DNA from: a virus
Length of the DNA stretch: 53,443 bases
Virus record (IMG/VR): IMGVR_UViG_3300005747_000096
Coordinates: 1 to 53,443 of that record
Strand: one strand, 5' to 3'
The notes beneath the pieces were generated by a model. That model did not search any database. It had not been told where the DNA came from and was given only the letters and a program-made list of their open reading frames with translations. The position numbers and the translations under genes were made by a program. Position 1 is the stretch's first letter; every line of letters starts with the position of its first letter. Positions 23,151-30,227 of the stretch are shown here, in pieces.

Positions 23151-23366
23151 TTAAAGCCCCCCGACATATCGAAAGCCACCCTTGCAGCGCTTATCAGGCT
23201 TAAAGCCTAATTTTGCTGCAGCCTTTGCAGCAAGCCTATTAAATTCAGGGCGGTTTTCTTCATCACCAAAAGAGCGGGGTATATAAGTATATAAGACAGG
23301 CTTGCCCCCGATTAGGCAAAGGGCAAGGGCTTGCTTGCCATTGCTGGCGGCTCTTATCTTTAACAT
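23151..23366 (-). CDS. Small basic protein
   Basis: A 71-residue product: MLKIRAASNGKQALALCLIGGKPVLYTYIPRSFGD..., then FNRLAAKAAAKLGFKPDKRCKGGFRYVGGL. A short beta hairpin followed by a helix and a basic glycine-rich tail. The ATG is preceded by AGGGGGG. No recognised family. Confidence 0.55.
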   Translation of the reverse strand: MLKIRAASNGKQALALCLIGGKPVLYTYIPRSFGDEENRPEFNRLAAKAAAKLGFKPDKRCKGGFRYVGGL

Positions 23367-23378
23367 ATCTAAGCCCCC

Positions 23379-24149
23379 CTATTCTGCAGCCAAGAGAAAG
23401 CCCTTGCCCGCTTGAGCAAGATCTTTAGGAAAACAGGCTTGCGCTTGTGCGGGGCATTGTGTTGTTTGGCTTGGCTCTACTATAAACAAGCTTTTGCTTT
23501 TCTTGGCTTCATTGCCTTTCAGTTTAAGCCCGATAATTTTGCCCCGTTGTTTTTGGTTTTTGATATCGGACAAATCACCGTCAACAATTTCACGGCCTAA
23601 GAAATAAGAACCGACAGGCACAAAGCCCCGAAAGACAACGGCAACAGGCCTGTCGGTTTGAAGCGCTCGCTTCACTTGCTTTTGATATTTTGGCTCTTGG
23701 GAATATGAAAAAATAATATCATAGTTAGGCGGCAAATTGTGCAGCCTTTGGGCGCTTTTGGTATAGTCTAGAAAATAGGCTTGGGGGTATCTTTGGGGGA
23801 TGCCATATCTTTCCCAAGGGATATCGCTTATTGTGTTAAGCCTAATAGCAGGGCTTTTATTTGTGCGGATGCAAAGTGATATAAAGTTTTGTATTTCTTT
23901 ATTCCATTGATCAAGAAAGCCCTGCCTATCTTTCATATAAAAATCAGTTTTGGATTGCCTGCCATTTCTGACATTCGAGAAAGCCCCAAAGCCCGCTTCT
24001 ACTAAGCAAGGCTCTTTGCAACCCGCTAAGATTGCTGCAGGGCAAATTGTATCGTTTGGATAAAGAGAAAGGCTTGCAATCCGCAACCCGCTTTCCTTTT
24101 GGCTCTTTCTAACTTTTGTGTTGCTTGCGCTTGTATCAAGTAATTTCAT
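23379..24149 (-). CDS. GP88-like (Gene 88) protein, first gene of accessory operon
   Basis: A 256-residue protein. The N-terminal part (GLRIASLSLYPNDTICPAAILAGCKEPCLVEAGFGAFSNVRNGR), with Cys at about 36, 44 and 48, and the later DIPWERYGIPQRYPQAYFLDYTKSAQRL and YDIIFSYS segments match the phage 'Gene product 88' family as I remember it. The Cys spacing suggests a metal or Fe-S site; function is unproven. It is the promoter-proximal gene of the leftward operon, starts at the ATG at 24149 after AAAAGGAAACC, and belongs to the compositionally distinct block. Confidence 0.7.
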   Translation of the reverse strand: MKLLDTSASNTKVRKSQKESGLRIASLSLYPNDTICPAAILAGCKEPCLVEAGFGAFSNVRNGRQSKTDFYMKDRQGFLDQWNKEIQNFISLCIRTNKSPAIRLNTISDIPWERYGIPQRYPQAYFLDYTKSAQRLHNLPPNYDIIFSYSQEPKYQKQVKRALQTDRPVAVVFRGFVPVGSYFLGREIVDGDLSDIKNQKQRGKIIGLKLKGNEAKKSKSLFIVEPSQTTQCPAQAQACFPKDLAQAGKGFLLAAE

Positions 24150-24236
24150 TTCTTGGTTTCCTTTTCGTTTTAGATTTTTGCAGATCTTGGGGTTTGTCTT
24201 TTGGGTTGGTTAGGCCCGCCCTTTAATCTGCCACCC

Positions 24237-24265
24237 AATAGAAACGAAAAACGCAAAGCAATCAA
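24237..24265 (-). promoter_or_regulatory. Candidate promoter for the accessory operon
   Basis: Minus strand TTGATT (24265-24260), a 17-nt spacer, TCTATT (24242-24237). It lies 88 nt upstream of the GP88-like gene and diverges from the rightward promoter at 24337. Moderate match to sigma70. Confidence 0.45.
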
Positions 24266-24336
24266 GCGCAAATTTGCACAAATAAAAAGCACATAAAAAG
24301 AATTTATTATTCCTTCCTGGTGGGTGTAATTATTTC

Positions 24337-24365
24337 TTGAGTTCAATATCTAACTATCATATAGA
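24337..24365 (+). promoter_or_regulatory. Rightward promoter before the small gene at 24452
   Basis: TTGAGT (24337-24342), a 17-nt spacer, TATAGA (24360-24365) on the plus strand. Together with the leftward candidate at 24237-24265 it defines a divergent early promoter region, where a lysis/lysogeny switch would be expected. Confidence 0.5.
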
Positions 24366-24451
24366 TACCTGTGCGGGGGCTATATGTGCATATTGACGCC
24401 CAGGTAAAAAAAGAACTAAAAGGGAACATTCAAAACAATAGGGGGATTCGT

Positions 24452-24631
24452 ATGGTGCTAGACCAGGCACAAGCTAAAGAGCTTGGAGAAGCTTTAATTG
24501 ATGCTTCGGATAAAATTGATAGTAATAAAAACACACAAGCAATTGTAGTTATTGGCGATTTAGCGGTAGCAGTTCCTTATCACCCAGACATGCAAGACGA
24601 ATATGAGACAGTTTGTATTATAGGGGTGTAA
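24452..24631 (+). CDS. Small unknown protein at divergent promoter region
   Basis: The ATG at 24452 has a strong Shine-Dalgarno (AGGGGG, 6 nt away) and gives 59 residues: MVLDQAQAKELGEALIDASD..., then TQAIVVIGDLAVAVPYHPDMQ and an end YETVCIIGV. In-frame GTG starts at 24371 and 24386 exist, but 24371 would coincide with the expected transcription start. No helix-turn-helix is evident. It is followed by a clear terminator, so it forms its own transcription unit. Confidence 0.5.
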   Translation: MVLDQAQAKELGEALIDASDKIDSNKNTQAIVVIGDLAVAVPYHPDMQDEYETVCIIGV

Positions 24632-24661
24632 TACGCATTCTCGCCTAAGTAGTTTTAAATT

Positions 24662-24683
24662 AGACCCTTCGGGGTCTTTTTTT
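24662..24683 (+). terminator. Rho-independent terminator
   Basis: AGACCC-TTCG-GGGTCT followed by TTTTTTT. A compact stem with a UUCG tetraloop and a long T-run, 31 nt after the stop of the small gene; it isolates that unit from the integrase. Confidence 0.8.
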
Positions 24684-24687
24684 ATAA

Positions 24688-24721
24688 AAAACCCCCGCCA
24701 AAGAAAGGGAATTGGCGAGGG
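24688..24721 (-). terminator. Hairpin with T-run on the minus strand
   Basis: On the minus strand CCCTCGCCAA, a 10-nt loop, TTGGCGGGGG, then TTTTTT. It looks like a terminator for leftward transcription, although no leftward gene lies immediately to the right. It may protect the switch region from read-through in the prophage state or be part of an RNA element. Confidence 0.5.
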
Positions 24722-24811
24722 CTGCTACTAGCAAGGAGACATAGGCTGGGAGGATGCCTACAAAACCATATATATATAATGCACTATATAATGCAACTAC
24801 TATTTTATTAA

Positions 24812-24840
24812 TTGACTTTATTAATGCCACTCAGTTACAT
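24812..24840 (+). promoter_or_regulatory. Integrase promoter with operator-like motif in spacer
   Basis: TTGACT (24812-24817), a 17-nt spacer, TTACAT (24835-24840). TGCCACTCAGTT (24825-24836) lies across the spacer and the -10. The -10 is weak, which suits a tightly controlled integrase gene. Just upstream the word TATATAATGCA is repeated (24771-24802). Confidence 0.55.
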
Positions 24841-24872
24841 GGTATCAGCCTCATAACCTTTGGGAGACTGAT

Positions 24873-25946
24873 ATGGCGCATATAAAATACCTGAGAAGGA
24901 AAACACTAGAGAGTGGACATAAGATCTGGGTGGTTAATCCACCTAAATACGTCAAAGAAGCTATTGGTGCTTACTATGAGCAGTTTTCTGATCAATCAGA
25001 TGCTACTGCGAGAGCAATCAGTATTGCGGATCAGTACACCGACTACAAAAGAAACATTAAGCGTGAAGTTCATATTAATGAGCGCACGGTTGGTGGCTTA
25101 GTTAATCAGTATAAGCAAACTAACAGTTGGAATAAGCTAACCGACAACTCTAAAAGAACCTACGACCAGTTGTTGCGGGGTACACTTAGATTACGGGTTA
25201 GTGAGTCACCCAAGTTGCTACAGGACATGCTGATAGAGCATATTTCTGTTAAACATGCAGAGTATTTGTACTCACACCTGTGCAAAGATGTAAGTATGCA
25301 CAGAGCAAACCATGTGTGTAAGGTACTCAGACGCATATGGACAGTAGGCCAGCGTCTTGGGTTAACAAAAGTCAATCCATTTAAGAATATGGGTCTAAGG
25401 AAGACGCCATCCCGTACTGTTCTATGGGAACCAGAGCAAGTACATGCATTTGTCGATAAAGCAGATGAAATGGGCACTCCTTCTCTGGGTACGATGGCTT
25501 TGCTTTGCTATGACCTATGCCAGAGGCCAGGAGATATGCGTCAGCTTACTTGGCAGGACTTTCGTGATCAGATCTTTGGGTTTGAGCAGGAAAAGAATAA
25601 GACATGGGTAGATATCCCTGCCTCTCCACGGCTGTTAGAGCGGATGCAATTGGTATCCCCAAGCAACTGGCATGATCAGATTGTGTATTACGAAAAGACA
25701 GGCAAACCATATGACCGCAGGCAGTACAATAAAGTCTTCTGTCGGATCAGAAACGCTGCAGGTCTGCCCTCTGAGTTACAGCTAAGAGATCTTAGACGTA
25801 CAGGTGCAACTGAAATGGCAGAAGCTGGCTGTACTGAGGACGAATTGCGTTCTGTAACGGGCCACCAGAGCCGTGACGTTCTTTCTATCTATGTAAGGCC
25901 TACAAGAAAGCTTGCCGCTGCAGGCATAAACAAGCGGTTTGGATAA
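24873..25946 (+). CDS. int: Tyrosine recombinase / phage integrase
   Basis: A 357-residue protein. An N-terminal arm-binding region and a SAM-like core-binding domain (about 70-170: GGLVNQYKQTN... to RIWTVGQRLGLTKVNPF) precede the catalytic domain. Catalytic residues are Arg218 in CQRPGDMRQL, Arg308 in LRDLRRTGAT (the usual His of HxxR is Arg305), His331 in TGHQS and the nucleophile Tyr340 in SIYVRPT. It should recombine the tRNA-Met-derived attP at 27194-27240 with a host tRNA gene. The start ATG follows GGGAG. No excisionase is recognised, although the small genes downstream are candidates. Confidence 0.9.
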   Translation: MAHIKYLRRKTLESGHKIWVVNPPKYVKEAIGAYYEQFSDQSDATARAISIADQYTDYKRNIKREVHINERTVGGLVNQYKQTNSWNKLTDNSKRTYDQLLRGTLRLRVSESPKLLQDMLIEHISVKHAEYLYSHLCKDVSMHRANHVCKVLRRIWTVGQRLGLTKVNPFKNMGLRKTPSRTVLWEPEQVHAFVDKADEMGTPSLGTMALLCYDLCQRPGDMRQLTWQDFRDQIFGFEQEKNKTWVDIPASPRLLERMQLVSPSNWHDQIVYYEKTGKPYDRRQYNKVFCRIRNAAGLPSELQLRDLRRTGATEMAEAGCTEDELRSVTGHQSRDVLSIYVRPTRKLAAAGINKRFG

Positions 25947-26107
25947 TGGCAGGTAATATTAACGGAGCGATAAAGGCTTCTGCGGTAGTAGCACTCTTAA
26001 TAGCACTTTTACCCGTGCTAATCGCTATGACCTATTCCGAATATCCACGGTACTGCAAGCTATCGATCTTGTTACCGTGCATTGGAGTTTATGATGAACG
26101 TAAATGA
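25946..26107 (+). CDS. 53-residue single-pass membrane protein
   Basis: The ATG at 25946 overlaps the integrase stop (TAATG). The product MAGNINGAIKASAVVALLIA has a hydrophobic helix to about residue 30 (LLPVLIAM), then TYSEYPRYCKLSILLPCIGVYDERK with two Cys. Tight coupling to the integrase supports translation. Unknown role; possibly superinfection exclusion. Confidence 0.5.
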   Translation: MAGNINGAIKASAVVALLIALLPVLIAMTYSEYPRYCKLSILLPCIGVYDERK

Positions 26108-26234
26108 GGCCAGAGCAGCCTTCGAAGCTGAACTACAGCGTGTGATTGAACAGCCACCACAGCAATTAACTGAACGCCTGATCGACTTGGTTAAGGCAAT
26201 TCGTGTGGAGTTAAGGAAAACTGATGGAAAGTAA
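26094..26234 (+). CDS. 46-residue helical microprotein
   Basis: The ATG at 26094 overlaps the previous gene by 14 nt, and the end overlaps the next ATG by 11 nt. The product MNVNEARAAFEAELQRVIEQ is followed by PPQQLTERLIDLVKAIRVELRK and looks like two helices. It could be an excisionase-like or structural peptide, but no signature supports this. Confidence 0.45.
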   Translation: MNVNEARAAFEAELQRVIEQPPQQLTERLIDLVKAIRVELRKTDGK

Positions 26235-26373
26235 GGAACTTTCGCATTTAGCCTACCACCTAGATATGTTAGGTGTAGTGCCACTCAAGAAGGTGGAAGA
26301 AGAAAAGAAGCTTCACCGTACATATGAGTATAGAAAAGTCGAATTAGATGAAAATGGAGAGCCACCTTGGTAG
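26224..26373 (+). CDS. 49-residue charged microprotein
   Basis: The product from the ATG at 26224 is MESKELSHLAYHLDMLGVVP, then a Lys/Glu-rich helix KKVEEEKKLHRTYEYRKVELDE and an end GEPPW. It overlaps the TTG start of thyX by 7 nt. Coding position within the int-thyX string and coupling are the only support. Confidence 0.45.
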   Translation: MESKELSHLAYHLDMLGVVPLKKVEEEKKLHRTYEYRKVELDENGEPPW

Positions 26374-27116
26374 CAGAAATCACAGTCGAATATGTAGATC
26401 ATTGCGGTACAGACCTTTCAGTCTGTGATGCTGCACGGGTGTCCTACGCAAAGAAATCTGAGCCAGTGGGATACTCTGGTGTAGATGGAAAACCCCTACT
26501 GCCTATCCTGCACGATAAGGATAAGAAGCTGATAAAGTATTTGGCTGATCATAATCATCATAGCCCCTTCAATCATACCTTCGTAACCTTTAGATGCTAC
26601 GCACCGTTGTTTGTTATAGCCCAGCTTCAAAAGCACGAATACATGCCGTGGAATCAGGAGAGCCGTAGATATATTGATGATGAACCTGAGTTCTATATCC
26701 CAAAGCAGTGGCGGGGCCGACCTAAAAACTCCAAGCAAGGTTCTGATGGGGTTGTTGATATCGGCGGTAGTGTTCCTGTAGGCCGGGCTATGTATGCTTG
26801 TAGGGATGCTTATAACGGCCTGCTAAAGGCTGGTGTAGCCCCTGAAATGGCTAGGATGGTATTACCTCAAAATATGATGGCACGGTGGATCTGGAGTGGT
26901 ACGGTTAAAGCTATATCGAAAATGGTAGGGCTTAGAAGTGCATCAGATAGCCAATACGAAAGCCAAGTGATTGCAAATCAAATCAGTGATATCGTAAGAG
27001 GATTGTTTCCCGTAAGCTGGGATGCGCTGGTTCCCCATAAAGAGATCATTCGACCAATGGATGATGAAGAGCGGCAGCAAGCCGTGTATAAATCTATCCA
27101 GAATCAGTACATTTAA
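26367..27116 (+). CDS. thyX: Flavin-dependent thymidylate synthase
   Basis: A 249-residue protein that makes dTMP from dUMP using FAD and methylene-tetrahydrofolate. It starts at TTG 26367 after GGAG. Seen motifs are RVSYAKKSE near the N-terminus, HHSPFNHTFVTFRCYAPLFVIAQLQKHEYMPWNQESRRYI at 64-103, and MARMVLPQNMMARWIWSGTVKAI near residue 170. The ThyX signature RHRxxSxNExSxR is replaced by QKHEYMPWNQESRR, and the usual HxSPFEH is HHSPFNH, so the dUMP-binding loop is divergent. It serves the nucleotide-supply group with MazG and the ribonucleotide reductase. Confidence 0.8.
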   Translation: MVAEITVEYVDHCGTDLSVCDAARVSYAKKSEPVGYSGVDGKPLLPILHDKDKKLIKYLADHNHHSPFNHTFVTFRCYAPLFVIAQLQKHEYMPWNQESRRYIDDEPEFYIPKQWRGRPKNSKQGSDGVVDIGGSVPVGRAMYACRDAYNGLLKAGVAPEMARMVLPQNMMARWIWSGTVKAISKMVGLRSASDSQYESQVIANQISDIVRGLFPVSWDALVPHKEIIRPMDDEERQQAVYKSIQNQYI

Positions 27117-27120
27117 TTTC

Positions 27121-27150
27121 TTGACATACGATTTCGGATACTTTTATGTA
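27121..27150 (+). promoter_or_regulatory. Candidate promoter downstream of thyX
   Basis: TTGACA (27121-27126, perfect) and a TATGTA -10 candidate at 27145-27150 (18-nt spacer); a TATACT at 27152-27157 is too far. A transcript would run through attP into the replication genes, so integration would cut it off from them. Confidence 0.4.
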
Positions 27151-27193
27151 CTATACTTAACTCTGGGTATTAACCCGTTGTTTTTATTGGACT

Positions 27194-27240
27194 TGGTTGC
27201 GGGAGTAGGATTTGAACCTACGACCTTCAGGTTATGAGCC
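27194..27240 (-). other. attP: attP core: 3' part of a tRNA-Met(CAU) gene
   Basis: Read on the minus strand, the 47 nt start GGCTCATAACCTGAAGGTCG and end in a T-arm GTAGG-TTCAAAT-CCTAC, then TCCCGCA, a discriminator A and CCA. This is the anticodon loop (CAU), variable loop, T-arm and acceptor 3' strand of a tRNA-Met or initiator tRNA. The 5' half is absent: upstream is AAAA instead of a complete anticodon stem. A tRNA 3' end in a phage genome near a tyrosine integrase is the classical attP identity segment, which restores the host tRNA after integration. Confidence 0.85.
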
Positions 27241-27393
27241 TTTTCAATGAAAACAATGGGTTATAGACGCCAAAGGTTAATAGGCCCATAACTCTGCCAC
27301 ATAATAATGTGCTTGACTTATATCAAAAAGCCTATAGCCTGCGGCTAACCCGCCCAGGGTTAGTAATAGCAACTAGCTAAGAGGCACAAGGCA

Positions 27394-27615
27394 ATGAATA
27401 AAGAGCAAGAAGATTTAAAGGGCAAAGAAGATTATATAAGCCCTGCTACCTTTCTATGTGAATACTGCACAATACCAGTACTTATCTCTCAGCCTGCAAC
27501 TGTATTAATGTATACATGCAAGGGGCCAAAATTCCCGAAGTATCTAGGAGAACTAGGCCCATCCTTAAAATTCACAAGACTATGCAGAGATTGTGGGGAT
27601 CACTTCGATGTCTAG
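27394..27615 (+). CDS. Small zinc-ribbon-like protein
   Basis: A 73-residue protein with two CxxC pairs: FLCEYCTIP (about 21-24) and RLCRDCGDHFD (about 65-70). These are typical of a zinc ribbon or knuckle. It overlaps the primase start by 8 nt. Related small zinc proteins often precede phage replication genes; function is unknown. Confidence 0.6.
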   Translation: MNKEQEDLKGKEDYISPATFLCEYCTIPVLISQPATVLMYTCKGPKFPKYLGELGPSLKFTRLCRDCGDHFDV

Positions 27616-28387
27616 TTATCGTGAACAGGTAGAATGGGTTAAAACCTTATCAATCAAAGAAGGCAGTCGGATAACAACCGACTGTCCATTTTGTGGTGGT
27701 AAGAACAAATTCACGCTAGATAAATTTGATGGTAAGCTTGTATGGAATTGTTATAGAGCATCCTGCAATGTTAAAGGCGCACATTCAGGTGAGCGTAATC
27801 TTGATGCGGTAAAGGCTAGACTATCTGGTTCTGCTATCAAGAGACATAAGCCTGAACCTAAACCTATTCCAACAATCACAACGAATGTATCAAACAGTGA
27901 TACAGCTTTAGCTTACCTTAAAAAGGTTAATAGTTATGATGCATATCTTAGAGGCGATATAAAGATTCGCTATGCCCCTAAAGAAAGTCGGGTACTCTTC
28001 TATAACAAAGACAATACAGGCGCTGTAGGACGCTCTATGAGGCCTGTTCGTGCTAAGTGGTGGAGTTATGGAGAACTATCTAAAGGCATACATGTAGGTA
28101 ATGGTGATCACGCAATCCTGGTTGAAGATGTAGCTTCTGCATGTGCGGTATCAAACGTAACAGGTCTAACTGGTGTTGCGCTATTAGGTACGAGCATTAC
28201 TAAAAGCATTAAAAGAGCAATTAGTAAGTATAAAAAAGTAACATTAGTTCTTGACAATGACGCAAGTGCTAAGGCAGTATCTCTAATGGGCGTACTTGGA
28301 TATCGTTCTCAGGTACGACTTACTGTGGTAGATCTAAAGTATCTATCCCCCGACAAGATAAGAGAGGTAATTGAATATGAAATTTAA
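27608..28387 (+). CDS. DNA primase (zinc finger + TOPRIM)
   Basis: From the ATG at 27608 (after GTGGGGA) the product has 259 residues. The N-terminal zinc module is C26PFC29...C48YRASC53, as in T7 gp4-type primases. The TOPRIM core has Glu173 in AILVEDVASACA and Asp216/Asp218 in VTLVLDNDASAKA. There is no fused helicase; the helicase follows as a separate gene at 29007. It is shorter than DnaG and corresponds to the primase half of gp4. Confidence 0.8.
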   Translation: MSSYREQVEWVKTLSIKEGSRITTDCPFCGGKNKFTLDKFDGKLVWNCYRASCNVKGAHSGERNLDAVKARLSGSAIKRHKPEPKPIPTITTNVSNSDTALAYLKKVNSYDAYLRGDIKIRYAPKESRVLFYNKDNTGAVGRSMRPVRAKWWSYGELSKGIHVGNGDHAILVEDVASACAVSNVTGLTGVALLGTSITKSIKRAISKYKKVTLVLDNDASAKAVSLMGVLGYRSQVRLTVVDLKYLSPDKIREVIEYEI

Positions 28388-28583
28388 AGTAATTGGTTTA
28401 AACCTACCTCACATGAAGCTTGTCGAACATAATTGGACGGGATCGTACCTGCTAAAGCCTTATGGCGCTCATTATCGAAGATCACTGCGTCTGCTGAGCA
28501 AAAGGGTACTTAAACGCTCGGCTGATTGGACAGGATCAAGTGTATGGGGCAGCCCTGTAGTTTGCTTAGCACCTCCAGCTTGA
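28377..28583 (+). CDS. Small unknown basic protein
   Basis: The ATG at 28377 (MKFKVIGLNLPHMKLVEHNW) overlaps the primase end by 11 nt after a good GAGAGG site; 68 residues. The middle is Arg/Lys-rich (HYRRSLRLLSKRVLKRSADW) and the end is VVCLAPPA. No family recognised. Confidence 0.45.
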   Translation: MKFKVIGLNLPHMKLVEHNWTGSYLLKPYGAHYRRSLRLLSKRVLKRSADWTGSSVWGSPVVCLAPPA

Positions 28584-28681
28584 ATACATGAAATTTTTAA
28601 TATAGGCGCAGGCAATCGGCTGCGATAAAAAGTATTCGTCTATGTCGCCAGTACAGACGTTAAAGTTCAGGGAATGGTATA

Positions 28682-28885
28682 ATGAAAGCTAGAGGAATTG
28701 TAGTAATAGACTACGATATTGAGGGTGGTTTCCTAGAAGCTGCAGAAGAGCAACAGAAACTGCAAGAAGCTATCGCTTCAATCGTGAAAGGCAACAAGCG
28801 TGTTGTATTTCACCAAGTGGATATGAAAGAGCGCAGAGGTGATCAAACCCCTGACATCAAGTCCATGAAGTTTAGGAACAGCTAA
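28682..28885 (+). CDS. Small unknown protein
   Basis: A 67-residue protein MKARGIVVIDYDIEGGFLEA, then a helix EEQQKLQEAIASIVKGNKRVVFHQVDMKERRGDQTPD. The beta-alpha-beta look and a D-x-D near the start give no clear family. Similar short proteins sit between primase and helicase in marine podoviruses. Start after AGGGAATGGTATA. Confidence 0.55.
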   Translation: MKARGIVVIDYDIEGGFLEAAEEQQKLQEAIASIVKGNKRVVFHQVDMKERRGDQTPDIKSMKFRNS

Positions 28886-28918
28886 CACCCTGTTTTAGAA
28901 CAGTTTTAAAAGAAAGAT

Positions 28919-28947
28919 GCCCTGATCGAAAGATTGGGGCTTTTTTT
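28919..28947 (+). terminator. Rho-independent terminator before helicase gene
   Basis: GCCCTGATC-GAAA-GATTGGGGC followed by TTTTTTT: a 9-bp stem with two wobble pairs. A smaller hairpin CTGTT-TTAG-AACAG-TTTT precedes it at about 28890. It separates primase from helicase transcription, perhaps as an attenuator. Confidence 0.7.
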
Positions 28948-29006
28948 ATGTTCAAATACTGCTATATCTCTGCCCCTAACTATGCCACAGAGCAAGGGAG
29001 AGCAGA

Positions 29007-30227
29007 ATGGAAATACAATTATTAAAAACATTATTAACTAAAGACTGTTACAACAGCACAAAGCCCCGGCTAAGAAGATCAATATTTTCAGATGAAACGG
29101 GAAGCCTATACAATCTTCTAGGCGAAACCCACAGTAAGTATGATACAGATATAACCCCAGACGATCTCTACGGAATCTGGTTATCTGAAAACCCTGTCGC
29201 CACTACTTCAGAGATTGGTGATTTTCGTGATACAATTGATGAACTCAAGTATGCAGATCCTATCACCCCTGACATAGCTACAGACATCATTGAGAACCTA
29301 TGGCGGCGTGAGATAGGCAGAGATATTGCCAATCTTGGGCTGAATATGTCTGCGGGTGACCTGTCAGCTATGACACGCCTGCAGTCATTACTTGAGCGCA
29401 CCAAGGACAGCTATATGCCTGACAACTTTGGTGAACCAACTACTGACGATATTTATGAACTACTAGCGGAAACCTCAGATGAAAACCGTTATAAGTTTAA
29501 CATCGAAACGCTTGCCCGTAACGTCTATGGAATTGGGCCATCAGAATTTGGGATAGTGTTTGCCCGTCCTGAAACAGGTAAGTCAGCTTTTGTTATCAGT
29601 ATCGTTGCAGGCCCTGGCGGCTTTTGCCAACAAGGCGCTACTGTCCTTTACTTAGGCAACGAAGAGAAAACCACCCGTACTAAACTGAGGGCAATACAAG
29701 CCTGTTCAGGTATGACCCGTGAGCAGATAGCCGACAATCCTGATCTGGCTATGAGTAAATACCTGTCGATCAAAGACCGCCTGATAATGAAAGATGTTCA
29801 GGAGTGGGATCTGGATACGATCAACTCTTATTGCGAGAAGATTAATCCTGATATTATCGTCGTAGACCAAGCGGATAAAATTAATATTTCTGGTAACTAC
29901 AACGCCAGCCATGAACGTATTCGTGAATTATATCGGTCACTACGGGAACTAGCAAAGCGTCACGATGCTGCCCTGCTAGGTGTAAGCCAAGCGTCTGCAG
30001 ATGCAGAAGGACGTACCCGCATCGACTTCTCTATGCTTGAGGGTTCGAAGACAGGCAAGGCTGCAGAGGCAGACCTTATCATAGGTATTGGTAAGCATAA
30101 TGGTGATGGTGACGATAACTCACCTAACCATGATCGTTTTCTAAACATCAGCAAGAACAAACTCAGCGGATATCACGGCTGCGTTCAATGCGTAATTTTA
30201 CCAGAGGTGAGCCGCTATGCTGAGTGA
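29007..30227 (+). CDS. DnaB-like replicative helicase
   Basis: A 406-residue protein with a RecA-like core. The Walker A-like ARPETGKSA lies at about 186-194 (the first Gly of GxxxxGKS is Ala), GATVLYLGNEEK at about 210-221 is motif H1a-like, Walker B is IIVVDQAD at about 283-290, and LLGVSQAS (H3) follows. An N-terminal region of about 140 residues replaces the DnaB N-domain. It works with the separate primase upstream and the polymerase downstream. Start after GGGAGAGCAGA. Confidence 0.8.
   Translation: MEIQLLKTLLTKDCYNSTKPRLRRSIFSDETGSLYNLLGETHSKYDTDITPDDLYGIWLSENPVATTSEIGDFRDTIDELKYADPITPDIATDIIENLWRREIGRDIANLGLNMSAGDLSAMTRLQSLLERTKDSYMPDNFGEPTTDDIYELLAETSDENRYKFNIETLARNVYGIGPSEFGIVFARPETGKSAFVISIVAGPGGFCQQGATVLYLGNEEKTTRTKLRAIQACSGMTREQIADNPDLAMSKYLSIKDRLIMKDVQEWDLDTINSYCEKINPDIIVVDQADKINISGNYNASHERIRELYRSLRELAKRHDAALLGVSQASADAEGRTRIDFSMLEGSKTGKAAEADLIIGIGKHNGDGDDNSPNHDRFLNISKNKLSGYHGCVQCVILPEVSRYAE

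Larger units (their letters stand above)
27117..27393. other. Attachment-site region with inverted repeats
   Basis: A 277-nt non-coding stretch around attP. On one side lies GGGT-ATTA-ACCC (27165-27176); on the other lie CACAT-AATA-ATGTG (about 27297-27311) and CTAACCC-GCCCA-GGGTTAG (27345-27363). These could be integrase arm or accessory-protein sites or hairpins bounding the att region. Otherwise only a candidate promoter is visible. Confidence 0.5.

Noticed and set aside
26272-26282. Seventh operator motif copy (TGCCACTCAA)
   Set aside because: It lies inside a coding microprotein and differs in the last two positions, so it is not counted.
27194-27240. A functional phage tRNA-Met gene
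   Set aside because: Only the anticodon loop to CCA end is present; the acceptor 5' strand, D-arm and most of the anticodon stem are missing, so it is an att core and not a working tRNA.
27312-27340. Promoter TTGACT-TATATCAAAAAGCC near attP
   Set aside because: No -10 box at an acceptable distance; the only AT-rich word is too close to the -35.
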